A stretch of DNA of 64,000 bases from Candidatus Nitricoxidireducens bremensis (GTDB lineage Bacteria; Pseudomonadota; Gammaproteobacteria; Burkholderiales; Rhodocyclaceae). Location of the stretch: assembly GCA_030247725.1 (NCBI GenBank), contig JAOTRT010000003.1, positions 248,001 to 312,000 of the forward strand, given 5' to 3'. Below the pieces are notes generated by a model, which was not told the origin of the DNA, made no database searches, and worked only from the letters and a program-made list of their open reading frames with translations. Numbering within the stretch: the first letter of the stretch is position 1; each line of letters opens with the position of its first letter. The translations under genes were made by a program, and so were the position numbers. This document shows, in pieces, positions 28,728 to 37,230 of this stretch.

Positions 28728-30419
28728 TCAGGCCGCTTCGCTGTAGCGATCCGCCGCGATGCCGAGACGATTGACCCCGCTCACCAGCGCCCGGATGGAG
28801 GCCGTGACGATGTTGTCGTCCACACCGACGCCGTAGCATTCGCCGGCGCCGTGGGTGGGGGCGATCTCCAGGAAGGCGCAGGCCTTGGCGTTGCCGCCGT
28901 CGCCGCTGGCGCCCATGGAGCGCTCTTCAAAGCTGCGCACCTGCACGTCGATGCCCGTACCGCGCAGGGCATGGACGGCGGCGTCGATGGGGCCGTTGCC
29001 CTCGCCGGCCAGCAGATGGGTCCGGCCGCCGATGTTCACCGAGAGGCGGATGCCCTGGGCGCCGCCATGCTCGAACAGGTGGTGCTCCACGTAGCGCACC
29101 GGCCCCGGCGCTTCCAGATAGGTGGCACCGAAGAAGGTCCACAGGTCGGCGGCGCTGACTTCGCCGCCGCTGGTGTCCGTGTGCTGCTGGACCACGCCGG
29201 AGAACTCCACCTGCAGGCGGCGCGGCAGCACGACGCCGTACTCCGCCTCGAGCAGGTAGGCGATGCCGCCCTTGCCCGACTGGCTGTTCACGCGGATCAC
29301 CGAGTCGTAGCTGCGGCCCAGGTCGGCCGGGTCTACGGGGAGGTAGGGCACGTTCCACGGGGCGTCGGCCTTTTGGGCCGCGAATCCCTTCTTGATGGCG
29401 TCCTGGTGGGAGCCGGAGAAGGCCGTGAAGACGAGGTCGCCCACGTAGGGGTGGCGCGGGTGGACGGGAATCTGGGTGCAGCGTTCGACGGTGCGGGCGA
29501 CGGCATTGATGTCCGAGAAGTCGAGGCCCGGCGCCACGCCCTGGGTGTAGAGGTTGAGGGCGAGGGTGACGATGTCCACGTTGCCGGTGCGCTCGCCGTT
29601 GCCGAAGAGGCAGCCCTCGACCCGGTCGGCGCCGGCCATGATGCCCATCTCCGCCGAGGCCACGGCGGTGCCCCGGTCGTTGTGGGGATGGATGCTGAGG
29701 ATCACGCTGTCGCGCCGCGCCAGGTGGCGGTGCATCCACTCAATCTGGTCGGCGTACACGTTGGGCGTGGTCACTTCGACGGTGGTAGGCAGGTTGAGGA
29801 TCACCTTGTTGTCCGGCGTGGCGCCCCAGGCTTCCGTCACGGCGTCGCAGACCTCCCTGGCGAAATCGAGTTCGGTAGCCGTAAAGGTCTCGGGGCTGTA
29901 TTCGAGCACCCATTCGGTCTCGGGCCGCTCGGCGGCGAGCTGCTTGACGAGCTTGACGGCCGACACCGCCATGTCGACCACCTCGGCCTTGCTCATGCCG
30001 AAGACGATGTCGCGGAAGGGTTTGGAGGTGGCGTTATAGACGTGGACGATGGCGCGGCGGGCCCCCGCCACGGATTCCATGGTGCGGCGGATCAAATGCT
30101 CCCGCGCCTGGGTGAGCACCTCGATGGTCACGTCCGCGGGGATGTGACCGCCCTCGATGAGGGTGCGCACGAAGTCGAAGTCGGTCTGGGAGGCGGAGGG
30201 GAAGGCCACCTCGATCTCCTTGAAGCCGATGTCGCAGAGAGTCTGGAACATGCGCAGCTTGCGCTCCGCGTTCATGGGCTCGAAGAGGGCCTGGTTGCCG
30301 TCCCGCAGGTCCGTGCTCATCCAGACCGGCGGCCGGGTGATGACGCGGTTGGGCCACTGGCGGTCGGTCAAGCCGACCGGCGGAAAGGGCGCGTATTTGG
30401 CGGCGGAATTCTGCAACAT
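28728..30419 (-). CDS. leuA: 2-isopropylmalate synthase (long form)
   Basis: The 563-aa enzyme condenses acetyl-CoA and 2-ketoisovalerate, the first step of leucine synthesis. [15 protein letters not shown] holds the metal-binding and catalytic start of the HMGL-like TIM barrel, [16 protein letters not shown] the histidine motif, and the C-terminal LeuA dimer domain (about 430-563) is the leucine-feedback site. I chose the ATG at 30419, after CAGGAG; an in-frame ATG at 30563 would add 48 residues across the regulatory region. It diverges from an Lrp-type regulator. Confidence 0.94.
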   Translation of the reverse strand: MLQNSAAKYAPFPPVGLTDRQWPNRVITRPPVWMSTDLRDGNQALFEPMNAERKLRMFQTLCDIGFKEIEVAFPSASQTDFDFVRTLIEGGHIPADVTIEVLTQAREHLIRRTMESVAGARRAIVHVYNATSKPFRDIVFGMSKAEVVDMAVSAVKLVKQLAAERPETEWVLEYSPETFTATELDFAREVCDAVTEAWGATPDNKVILNLPTTVEVTTPNVYADQIEWMHRHLARRDSVILSIHPHNDRGTAVASAEMGIMAGADRVEGCLFGNGERTGNVDIVTLALNLYTQGVAPGLDFSDINAVARTVERCTQIPVHPRHPYVGDLVFTAFSGSHQDAIKKGFAAQKADAPWNVPYLPVDPADLGRSYDSVIRVNSQSGKGGIAYLLEAEYGVVLPRRLQVEFSGVVQQHTDTSGGEVSAADLWTFFGATYLEAPGPVRYVEHHLFEHGGAQGIRLSVNIGGRTHLLAGEGNGPIDAAVHALRGTGIDVQVRSFEERSMGASGDGGNAKACAFLEIAPTHGAGECYGVGVDDNIVTASIRALVSGVNRLGIAADRYSEAA

Positions 30420-30513
30420 GGCGGTGCTCCTGAAGGCGGTTCCGATGGGACAAATGCTACGGAAAACCGCCGGGCAGGTGCTTGCGTTCTTGTGCTTGAA
30501 ATAGGGGTGAATT

Positions 30514-30527
30514 GGCAGATTATTGCC
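30514..30527. promoter_or_regulatory. Operator half 1 in the leuA / Lrp-type intergenic region
   Basis: GGCA-N6-TGCC (GGCAGATTATTGCC). On the minus strand it contains AATAAT, a plausible -10 for leuA, so a bound regulator would cover that promoter. The second copy lies exactly 30 bp away. Confidence 0.5.
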
Positions 30528-30543
30528 GCCATATGAAATCGGT

Positions 30544-30557
30544 GGCATGCTATTGCC
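30544..30557. promoter_or_regulatory. Operator half 2 in the leuA / Lrp-type intergenic region
   Basis: GGCA-N6-TGCC again (GGCATGCTATTGCC), sharing TATTGCC and the GGCA with copy 1, three helical turns away and 27 bp before the regulator's ATG. The spacing puts both on one face of the helix, as expected for an Lrp-family octamer. Confidence 0.5.
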
Positions 30558-30583
30558 GAACATCCCTTTAACAAGGAAATACC

Positions 30584-31045
30584 ATGGCGCTGGACCGCTA
30601 CGACCGGGAAATCCTCAAACTGCTCCAGCAGGACGGCCGCCTCAGCAACCAGGACCTAGCCGACCGCATCGGCCTATCGCCGTCACCCTGCCTGCGGCGG
30701 GTGCGCGCCCTGGAGGAAGCGGGCCTCATCACGGGCTACCGGGCCCTGGTGGATGCCAAGGCCCTGGGCCTGTCCCTCATGGCCCTGATCCATATCTCCA
30801 TGGACCAGCACACCCCCGAACGCTTCGAGAGCTTCGAGTCCGCGGTGGGGGAGATACCGGAAGTGCTGGAATGCCTGCTGATCACCGGCCAGGCAGCCGA
30901 CTACCAGCTCAAGGTAGCCGTCAAGGACATGGACGCCTACCAGGAACTGCTGCTGAACCGGATCACCCGCATCCCGGGCGTCACCGGCGTCCATTCGAGC
31001 TTCGTGCTGCGGCGGGTGGTGGACCGGACGGCCCTGCCGGTCTGA
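30584..31045 (+). CDS. Lrp/AsnC-family transcriptional regulator
   Basis: The 153-aa protein has the AsnC-type N-terminal helix-turn-helix ([39 protein letters not shown], residues 3-55) and the RAM ligand-binding domain (about 65-150) with [18 protein letters not shown]. It diverges from leuA and probably controls both genes in response to leucine or another amino acid. RBS AAGGAAA precedes the ATG. Confidence 0.9.
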   Translation: MALDRYDREILKLLQQDGRLSNQDLADRIGLSPSPCLRRVRALEEAGLITGYRALVDAKALGLSLMALIHISMDQHTPERFESFESAVGEIPEVLECLLITGQAADYQLKVAVKDMDAYQELLLNRITRIPGVTGVHSSFVLRRVVDRTALPV

Positions 31046-31072
31046 TGACAGGAACGGCCCGGCTGCCGTGAA

Positions 31073-31273
31073 TCAGGCGTAGACGTCGATCTTGTTGCCC
31101 AGGTGGGGCGGATTGCTGGCCGGCTGGGGCGCCTGGACGGCCGCCTGGAGCAACTGCAGCGCGGCGGCGCCCTGGAGGTTCATGGCCTTCTTCATGACCG
31201 CCACCTGCACCTCGGCAGCGGCGCGGGTCTGGGACATTTCGGTGGCGATGGCGGCGATGGCGGCGGTATCCAT
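31073..31273 (-). CDS. YjfB-like small protein (putative motility protein family)
   Basis: A 66-aa protein with the pattern of the PF14070-type family: MDTAAIAAIATEMSQTRAAAE ... VAVMKKAMNLQGAAALQLLQA ... LGNKIDVYA. Family members are small, helical and often sit among flagellar or chemotaxis genes; the role is not known. The start at 31273 follows AGGAAGG; a longer frame begins eight codons earlier. Confidence 0.7.
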   Translation of the reverse strand: MDTAAIAAIATEMSQTRAAAEVQVAVMKKAMNLQGAAALQLLQAAVQAPQPASNPPHLGNKIDVYA

Positions 31274-31417
31274 GGTGGTTTCCTTCCTGTCGAACAAATA
31301 TCGGCACTTGCCGCGGAGACTTTAGCCACCGCCGGAAACCCGCCCGGCATGGACAGGCGGCCCTGCCTCGATTATCGTGCCGCCTCCGACCCTTCCCCTC
31401 CCCAGCCGCCGAACGCG

Positions 31418-32365
31418 ATGCCCGAGCACCCCATGGAAAACGAACCGGCGGACGCCCTGGCAGGATTGCGCCGCCTGGCGCCGGAAGACCTGGCGATCTA
31501 CAGGCAAGGCCTGGACCAGACCCGGCGCATCTGCTGGCAGCAGTTCTTTCCCTTCCTGTACTTCCATTACGGCACCAGCAAATCGGAGGACCTGCTGATC
31601 GAGGAGCGGGAGGGCTCCGTCTGTCTTTTCAAGCTCGACCGCCGCAGCGAGAAGCCCCGGTTGTCCCTCTACTTCCTGCCCATGCCCATGAACGCCAAGG
31701 TACTGCGGGAATGCCTGGAACGCGTGCGGACCTACAACGGCGACCACCGGGCGGCCATCTACTGGGTGGACGAGGAGGACATCGGCCTCCTGGCCGGATT
31801 GTGGGACACCCTGCGCCTCTATCCCATGAACAAGGAGTACCTCTACGATCCGAAGATCTACCGCCACCTGGCGGGAAGGAAGACGCGGGACCTGCGCCAC
31901 AACCTGAGCCGGGTCGCGGCGCGGAACGATGTGTCGGTGCGCCCCTTCGAACCCGGCGACGCGGAGGTCTGCCTCGCCCTGATGGACGAATGGGCCGGCC
32001 AGCAGCGCGACAAGTACGGCCGCATCGCCTACCAGCGCTACACGAAGAACTGCCTGCGCCACGGCACGCTCTTCCCGGCGCCCGACCTGATCGGCAAGGT
32101 GGTACTGGTGGACGGCCAGGTAAAGGCCTTCGGTTTCGCCGGCGAAATCCGCACCGGGCTGGCGAGCCTCTTCATCACCTATTCCGACCTGGCCATCAAC
32201 GGGCTGAACCGCTACCTGATCCACCAATTCATGCTGGACCTGGAAGCCAGCGATCTGGTGAACTCGGCCATGGCGGACACCCCGGGGCTGATCGCCGCCA
32301 AGGAATCCCTCTGTCCGGTGGCCATGCACGGGGTCTACCGGGTCCATGTGGGCGACCGGCGCTGA
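31418..32365 (+). CDS. DUF2156 / GNAT-fold protein (phosphatidylglycerol lysyltransferase C-terminal-like)
   Basis: A 315-aa protein (310 if started at the ATG at 31433; no clear ribosome site for either). The sequence EDLLIEEREGSVCLF, FNP-like VRPFEPGDAEVCLALMDEWA and SDLAINGLNRYLIHQFMLD fits the DUF2156 double-GNAT fold of aminoacyl-lipid transferases, without the membrane half found in MprF. It could transfer an acyl or aminoacyl group, but substrate is unknown. Confidence 0.65.
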   Translation: MPEHPMENEPADALAGLRRLAPEDLAIYRQGLDQTRRICWQQFFPFLYFHYGTSKSEDLLIEEREGSVCLFKLDRRSEKPRLSLYFLPMPMNAKVLRECLERVRTYNGDHRAAIYWVDEEDIGLLAGLWDTLRLYPMNKEYLYDPKIYRHLAGRKTRDLRHNLSRVAARNDVSVRPFEPGDAEVCLALMDEWAGQQRDKYGRIAYQRYTKNCLRHGTLFPAPDLIGKVVLVDGQVKAFGFAGEIRTGLASLFITYSDLAINGLNRYLIHQFMLDLEASDLVNSAMADTPGLIAAKESLCPVAMHGVYRVHVGDRR

Positions 32366-32456
32366 GCTCCATTCTCCGTCTGCCCAACCCCGATCCGTTC
32401 CGGCGGGATAAACTCCCCCGGTCCCACTCGCCCAACTCCCGCGAAGGAACCTAACC

Positions 32457-33146
32457 ATGATGCGCGCCCTCAGCAATGCATTCGCCGCCGCCGTCCTGCT
32501 GCTGGCCGGCACCGCCCATGCCCTCGATTTCGGCAGCCTCAGCAACAAGGACGCCGCCGCCGGCCTCAAGGAAGCCCTGAGCCAGGGCGCCGGCAAGGCC
32601 GTGGGCCTGCTCGGCAGAGCCGACGGCTTCCTCGGCAATCCCCAGGTGAAGATTCCGCTGCCGGAAAGCCTGCAGCAGGTGGAAGGCCTGATGCGTGGCC
32701 TCGGCATGGGCAAGTACGCCGACGAACTGGTGACCACCATGAACCGGGCCGCCGAGGCCGCCGTCCCCGAGGCGAAGGCCCTGCTGCTGAACTCCATCAA
32801 GCAGATGTCGGTGCAGGACGCCAAGACCATCCTCTCCGGCGGCGACGATGCCGCCACCCAGTATTTCCGCCGCACCACCGCCGAGCCCCTGGGCGCCAGA
32901 TTCAAGCCCATCGTGCAGAAGGCCATGGCCCGCGTGAAGCTGGCGGAGAAGTACGACCAGTTCGCCGGCAAGGCCGCCAAGTTCGGCCTCGTCAAGGAAA
33001 GCGACGCCCACCTGGAGAACTACGTGACCGGGAAGGCGCTGGACGGGCTCTACCTGATGATCGCGGCGGAGGAGAAGGCCATCCGCCAGGACCCGGTCGG
33101 GGCCGCGGGCGGCATGGCGAAGAAAGTTTTCGGCCTGCTCAAGTAG
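32457..33146 (+). CDS. DUF4197 family exported protein
   Basis: A 229-aa protein with a signal peptide (about 1-22, ending AHALDF) followed by a helical DUF4197 domain (LSNKDAAAGLKEALSQG; TILSGGDDAATQYFRRTT). The family is common in Gram-negative bacteria and of unknown function. A ribosome site GAAGGAA lies upstream. Confidence 0.85.
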   Translation: MMRALSNAFAAAVLLLAGTAHALDFGSLSNKDAAAGLKEALSQGAGKAVGLLGRADGFLGNPQVKIPLPESLQQVEGLMRGLGMGKYADELVTTMNRAAEAAVPEAKALLLNSIKQMSVQDAKTILSGGDDAATQYFRRTTAEPLGARFKPIVQKAMARVKLAEKYDQFAGKAAKFGLVKESDAHLENYVTGKALDGLYLMIAAEEKAIRQDPVGAAGGMAKKVFGLLK

Positions 33147-33176
33147 AATGGCAAACGGTTAGGGAAGGGACCAACA

Positions 33177-33410
33177 ATGAAAATCGATTTGCGCAAGATC
33201 TATCGCTTCGAAGCGATCAACCACGCGGCGGGCGCAGCCCTGCCGACCGGCGGCGACATCTACTACGAATGCACCGAATGCACCCACGTGGTGAGTTCCG
33301 TTCCCCATATCGCGGCCCATTGCGAATGCGGCAACCTCGTCGGCAAGGGCGGCCAGGTCGAGATCAAGGACCCCGCCAAGGTCAAGCCGGTACGCGGCAA
33401 GCTCAAATAG
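33177..33410 (+). CDS. Small cysteine-rich (zinc-ribbon-like) hypothetical protein
   Basis: A 77-aa protein with CTEC (about 32-35) and CEC (about 49-51) around a histidine, spacing that could hold one zinc. AGGGAAGGGA precedes the ATG. It lies between DUF4197 and rep. I do not recognise the family. Confidence 0.7.
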   Translation: MKIDLRKIYRFEAINHAAGAALPTGGDIYYECTECTHVVSSVPHIAAHCECGNLVGKGGQVEIKDPAKVKPVRGKLK

Positions 33411-33438
33411 CGCGTCCCGGCCTCCGGGCCGGTTTTCC

Positions 33439-35427
33439 ATGAACAAGCTCAATCCGGCCCAGCGGGAGGCGATCCGCTATCTCGACGGTCCGCTGCTGGT
33501 GCTCGCCGGCGCGGGCAGCGGCAAGACCCGCGTCATCACCCAGAAGATCGCCTACCTGATCGAGGAGTGCGGCGTCAGCCCCCACAAGATCGCCGCCATC
33601 ACCTTCACCAACAAGGCGGCGAAGGAGATGCAGGAGCGCACCAGCAAGCTCCTCAAGGACCGCTCCACCGAAGGCCTCACGGTCTGCACCTTCCATGCCC
33701 TCGGGGCGAAGATGCTGCGCCAGGAGGCCCGCCACGTGGGCCTCAAGCCCAGCTTCTCCATCCTCGACGCCTCCGACACGGCGGCGCTGTTCCAGGAACT
33801 CATCAAGGACGCCGACAAGGGCCGCGTGCGCCTGATTCAGAACCGCATCTCCCTCTGGAAGAACGCCCTCGTCGATCCGGAGGAGGCCGGCCGCATCGCC
33901 GCGGACGACATCGAAAACCAGGCGGCCCGCGTCTACGGCGACTACGAACGCACCCTGCGCGCCTACCAGGCCGTGGATTTCGACGACCTGATCCGTCTGC
34001 CGGCCCAGTTGCTGGACGCCAATGAGGAAGTGGCCCACCGCTGGCGCAGCCGCATCTGGCATCTGCTGGTGGACGAATGCCAGGACACCAACCGCTGCCA
34101 GTACCGGCTCATGCGCCTGCTCACGGAACCGCGCGCCTCCTTCACGGCGGTGGGCGACGACGACCAGTCGATCTACGGCTGGCGCGGCGCCGACATCGAG
34201 AACCTGCGCCAGCTGCGGGACGACTACCCGAACCTCCACGTGGTAAAGCTGGAGCAGAACTACCGCTCGACGACGCGCATCCTGGCCGCCGCCAACGCCG
34301 TCATCGCCCACAACCCGAAGATCTTCGAGAAGAAGCTCTGGTCCGACCGGGGCCATGGCGAAGCGATCCAGGCCGTGGCCTGCCGCGACGGCGAGCACGA
34401 GGCCGAATGGGTGGTCAGCAAACTCATGGCCCACCGCTTCGAGCATCGCGGCAAGTGGGCCGACTACGCCATCCTCTACCGCGGCAACTACCAGGCCAAG
34501 GCCTTCGAGCAGCAGTTGCGGGCTCACAAGGTGCCCTACGTGCTCTCGGGCGGCCAGTCCTTCTTCGACCGCGCCGAGATCAAGGACCTCACCAGCTACC
34601 TGCGCCTGCTCGCCAACGGCGACGACGATCCGGCCTTCATCCGCGCCGTGACGACCCCCAAGCGCGGCATCGGCGGCACCACCCTGGAAGCCCTGGGCAA
34701 GGCCGCAGGCCGCCGCCACCAGAGCCTGTTCGCCGCCGCCTTCGCCCCCGGCGTCGAAAACGAGGTGCCCGCCAAGCAGCTCGCCGCCGTGCGGGAGTTC
34801 TGCGACTTCATCAACCGCATGGAATGGCGTGCCGGGCGCGAACCCGCCGGCCAGGTGCTCGCCGACCTGCTGCGGGCCATCGGCTACGAGAGCTGGCTGT
34901 TCGAGACCCTGGACCCCCGCGAAGCCGAAACCAAGTGGAGCAACGTGCGGGACTTCGTCGGCTGGCTGTCCCAGAAGGGCGAGGAGGAGAACAAGAACCT
35001 GCTGGAGCTCTCCCAGACCGTGGCCCTCATCACCATGCTCGACAAGAACGCCGGCGAGCAGGACGCCGTCCAGCTCGCCACCCTGCACGCCGCCAAGGGC
35101 CTGGAGTTCCGCCACGTCTTCCTGGTCGGCGTGGAGGAGGGCATCCTGCCCCACCGGGAATCGGTGGACAACGGCAACCTGGAGGAGGAGCGGCGCCTCA
35201 TGTACGTGGGCATCACCCGCGCCCAGATGAGCCTGTTCGTCACCTGGTGCGAGAAGCGCAAGCAGGGCAAGGAAATCCTGCCGCGGGAACCCTCGCGCTT
35301 CATCCCCGAGATGGGCGACGACCTGAAGACGGCCGGCAGAAACAAGGAAGCGGTGTCGGAAGACAAGGAGGCGGGCCGCGCCAAGCTTGCCCGCTTCAAG
35401 GAAATGCTCGCCGCCAAGAACTCTTGA
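33439..35427 (+). CDS. rep: Rep ATP-dependent DNA helicase (UvrD/Rep superfamily 1)
   Basis: A 662-aa SF1A helicase. Motif I is AGAGSGKTRVIT near residue 25, Ia TFTNKAAKEM, II VDECQDTN, III GDDDQSIYGWRGAD, IV LEQNYRSTTRIL, V LATLHAAKGLEF and VI EEERRLMYVGITRA. Length and the MNKLNPAQREAI start fit Rep rather than UvrD. It restarts or clears stalled replication forks. Confidence 0.93.
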   Translation: MNKLNPAQREAIRYLDGPLLVLAGAGSGKTRVITQKIAYLIEECGVSPHKIAAITFTNKAAKEMQERTSKLLKDRSTEGLTVCTFHALGAKMLRQEARHVGLKPSFSILDASDTAALFQELIKDADKGRVRLIQNRISLWKNALVDPEEAGRIAADDIENQAARVYGDYERTLRAYQAVDFDDLIRLPAQLLDANEEVAHRWRSRIWHLLVDECQDTNRCQYRLMRLLTEPRASFTAVGDDDQSIYGWRGADIENLRQLRDDYPNLHVVKLEQNYRSTTRILAAANAVIAHNPKIFEKKLWSDRGHGEAIQAVACRDGEHEAEWVVSKLMAHRFEHRGKWADYAILYRGNYQAKAFEQQLRAHKVPYVLSGGQSFFDRAEIKDLTSYLRLLANGDDDPAFIRAVTTPKRGIGGTTLEALGKAAGRRHQSLFAAAFAPGVENEVPAKQLAAVREFCDFINRMEWRAGREPAGQVLADLLRAIGYESWLFETLDPREAETKWSNVRDFVGWLSQKGEEENKNLLELSQTVALITMLDKNAGEQDAVQLATLHAAKGLEFRHVFLVGVEEGILPHRESVDNGNLEEERRLMYVGITRAQMSLFVTWCEKRKQGKEILPREPSRFIPEMGDDLKTAGRNKEAVSEDKEAGRAKLARFKEMLAAKNS

Positions 35428-35465
35428 AGCGGTACGCCGGGGCCGTTCCAAGCAAATGAATCCGC

Positions 35466-36176
35466 TTACTTGGTCTCGGCGCCCACCAGCTTGAACAGCT
35501 CGGTGATGGCGCCCTTCAGCTCGGCGTCGGTCACGTCGGCCATGCCGCCGCGGGCCGGCATGTTGCCGTGGCCGCGGATCACGGTCTTGGTGACGGCATC
35601 CACGCCCTTGGACAGACGCTGGGACCAGGCCGCCTTGTCGGTGAGCTTGGGCGCGCCCTTGTCGCCGGTCTCGTGACACTTGAGGCAGGCTTCCTTGATG
35701 ATCTGCTCGCCGCTGCGGTCGCTGCTGGCGGCCTTGGCGCCGGCCGCCGGCTCCTTGAAACTGGCGCCCGACTGGTTGGTCATGAAGACGATGGCGCGGG
35801 CCAGTTCGGCCTCGGTGGCGTCGGAACCGCCATTGGGCGGCATGGCGCCCTTGCCCGCCTTGGCGGTCTTCACCAGCACGTCGAGACCGACACCGATGCG
35901 CTTGGCCCAGGCGGCCTTGTCGCCAGTCTTCGGAGCACCGGCGGCACCGCTGTCGTGGCAGGCGCCGCAGACGGCCTTGTAGATCTCCTCGCCGCCGCGG
36001 GCACCGCCGGCCGCCGCCTTCTGGGCACTGGCGAGATCGAGCTTGGCGATGGGCTGGATGCGGGCGTTGATGGCCTCCTCGTCCACCTTCGGGCGACCAC
36101 CCATGGCAACGGCCAACGTCGTCGAGAGAAGAAGAGTGCCAGCGACGACGAGCGAACGGGAATCGGTGCGGAACAT
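35466..36176 (-). CDS. Periplasmic diheme cytochrome c (c5-like domains)
   Basis: A 236-aa protein with a signal peptide (about 1-24) and two cytochrome c domains, each with one heme site: CGACH (about 71-75) and CLKCH (about 173-177). Distal methionines are in MPPNGG and MPARGG. The two halves look duplicated (GDKAAWAKRIGVGLD / TDKAAWSQRLSKGVD). It is a soluble electron carrier. The start at 36176 follows AGAGGTG; an open frame continues upstream but crosses the tRNA gene. Confidence 0.9.
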   Translation of the reverse strand: MFRTDSRSLVVAGTLLLSTTLAVAMGGRPKVDEEAINARIQPIAKLDLASAQKAAAGGARGGEEIYKAVCGACHDSGAAGAPKTGDKAAWAKRIGVGLDVLVKTAKAGKGAMPPNGGSDATEAELARAIVFMTNQSGASFKEPAAGAKAASSDRSGEQIIKEACLKCHETGDKGAPKLTDKAAWSQRLSKGVDAVTKTVIRGHGNMPARGGMADVTDAELKGAITELFKLVGAETK

Positions 36177-36219
36177 GGCAATCACCTCTATTGGATGTTT
36201 GTAGGTATATAAGCGGCTG

Positions 36220-36225
36220 ATTATA
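36220..36225 (-). promoter_or_regulatory. -10 element for the cytochrome gene
   Basis: Reads TATAAT on the minus strand, 44 bases before the cytochrome ATG. A TG two bases before it could act as an extended element. No clear -35. Confidence 0.45.
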
Positions 36226-36234
36226 GCCATTTCA

Positions 36235-36263
36235 TGGACTCGGCTGGGCAAACGCGCTATCCT
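36235..36263 (+). promoter_or_regulatory. Promoter of tRNA-Arg
   Basis: TGGACT at 36235-36240, a 17-bp spacer, and TATCCT at 36258-36263; transcription would begin a few bases before the tRNA at 36273. Confidence 0.5.
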
Positions 36264-36272
36264 TCGCGTCCC

Positions 36273-36349
36273 GCGCCCGTAGCTCAGCTGGATAGAGTAC
36301 TGCCCTCCGAAGGCAGGGGTCGTGCGTTCGAATCGCGCCGGGCGCGCCA
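36273..36349 (+). tRNA. tRNA-Arg (anticodon CCG)
   Basis: A 77-base cloverleaf: acceptor GCGCCCG pairs with CGGGCGC, anticodon stem CTGCC/GGCAG encloses CTCCGAA with anticodon CCG (reads CGG), T-arm GTGCG-TTCGAAT-CGCGC, and the CCA end is encoded. It lies between the cytochrome gene and the OmpA-like lipoprotein gene. Confidence 0.97.
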
Positions 36350-36377
36350 GCATCAATCGAGGGGGTTGATCCTTAAT

Positions 36378-36397
36378 AAGGGGGTTGGCCCCTTTGC
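36378..36397 (+). terminator. Weak terminator after tRNA-Arg
   Basis: AAGGGG and CCCCTT form a six-base stem with a five-base loop followed by a short T-run. Confidence 0.5.
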
Positions 36398-36480
36398 CGT
36401 TTCTGGGATCGGCCGACCGCCGGCACAAGCAGACGGAATGCCTTGTCTGCGCGGCCTTCCCATCGGGAGAAATGAAGAAC

Positions 36481-37053
36481 ATGAAACGATTGGCTGCCAC
36501 GGCAATCGGCATCGTCGTCCTATTGGGCGGATGCGCCACTGCGGATAAACCCTACCCTGCCGACACGCAGGCTGCCGGTCGCGGCCATGCCTCCGCTTCG
36601 GCGGGAGTCGAACTTGCGCACACCGAGACGCTGACCGGGAAAGCGCGACAGTCGGCCTCGTCGGCGGAGGAGGACGGAAACCACGGCGTGCGCCCGGATT
36701 CCATCATCACCATCGACCCGAAGAGCGGCCGGCTCTCGGAGGAGATGACCCGGCGTCTGCGGGAGATCGCCGATCAGGTCCGGCAGGAAGACCGCATCAT
36801 CGTGCGGCTCGAAAGCTACGTCCCGGACGGCGGGAGCCCGGCACTCAATCTCGGCAGGGCATACCAGACCCTGCAGATCGTCAGGGACAGGCTCCAGGGG
36901 ATGGGAATTCCCCAACGGCGAATCCAACTCGCCAGCTTCGGCGAGGAGTACGACGAAGAACGGGACCCCCACAAACACTGGGTCGAAATCTATCTGGTCA
37001 GGACGGGCTTGGCGTCCCTGCCCGCCGCTCACGACTCTCCCGCCCAAAGGTAA
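36481..37053 (+). CDS. OmpA-like outer-membrane lipoprotein
   Basis: A 190-aa protein with a lipobox LLGGC (cysteine at about 19), a low-complexity linker, and an OmpA-like region (about 80-175: MTRRLREIADQVRQEDRIIVRLESY ... GIPQRRIQLASFGEEYDE). The usual NRRVEI end is replaced by HKHWVEIYL, so peptidoglycan binding is not certain. GGGAGA lies ten bases before the ATG at 36481; an in-frame ATG at 36472 is too close to it. Confidence 0.75.
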   Translation: MKRLAATAIGIVVLLGGCATADKPYPADTQAAGRGHASASAGVELAHTETLTGKARQSASSAEEDGNHGVRPDSIITIDPKSGRLSEEMTRRLREIADQVRQEDRIIVRLESYVPDGGSPALNLGRAYQTLQIVRDRLQGMGIPQRRIQLASFGEEYDEERDPHKHWVEIYLVRTGLASLPAAHDSPAQR

Positions 37054-37154
37054 TCGGACCCCGACCCGTCCGCCAGCGGCGGGTTCCAGGGAAGGCCACG
37101 CCACCGGTGCTGCGGCGCCGTTGGTGCGTCCGTGAGCTTCCGTGAGCTACTGCC

Positions 37155-37171
37155 AGGCTCGGAGAGCCTTT
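37155..37171 (+). terminator. Small hairpin between the OmpA-like gene and tpsA
   Basis: AGGCTC and GAGCCT with a three-base loop, followed by a short TTT. Just upstream is a tandem CCGTGAGCT direct repeat. Could end the lipoprotein transcript. Confidence 0.35.
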
Positions 37172-37184
37172 CCGCTGCGCCCGA

Positions 37185-37193
37185 TGCTATAAA
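37185..37193 (+). promoter_or_regulatory. Extended -10 promoter of the two-partner secretion operon
   Basis: TGCTATAAA matches the extended -10 form TGnTATAAT; a TSS near 37200 would give a leader of about 30 bases before the GTG start at 37231. Confidence 0.45.
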
Positions 37194-37230
37194 TCGCGCC
37201 CTAGTCTTTCCCTCGAACCAGGAGAGCATC

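Noticed and set aside
30420..30583. Leucine attenuator or riboswitch before leuA
   Set aside because: No leucine-rich leader peptide or terminator/antiterminator pair; paired GGCA-N6-TGCC sites explain the region better.
33403..35679. 758-codon minus-strand frame opposite rep
   Set aside because: Shadow frame; Rep on the plus strand has all helicase motifs.
36177..36539. N-terminal extension of the diheme cytochrome through an upstream open frame
   Set aside because: It would run antisense across tRNA-Arg; the signal peptide starts at 36176.
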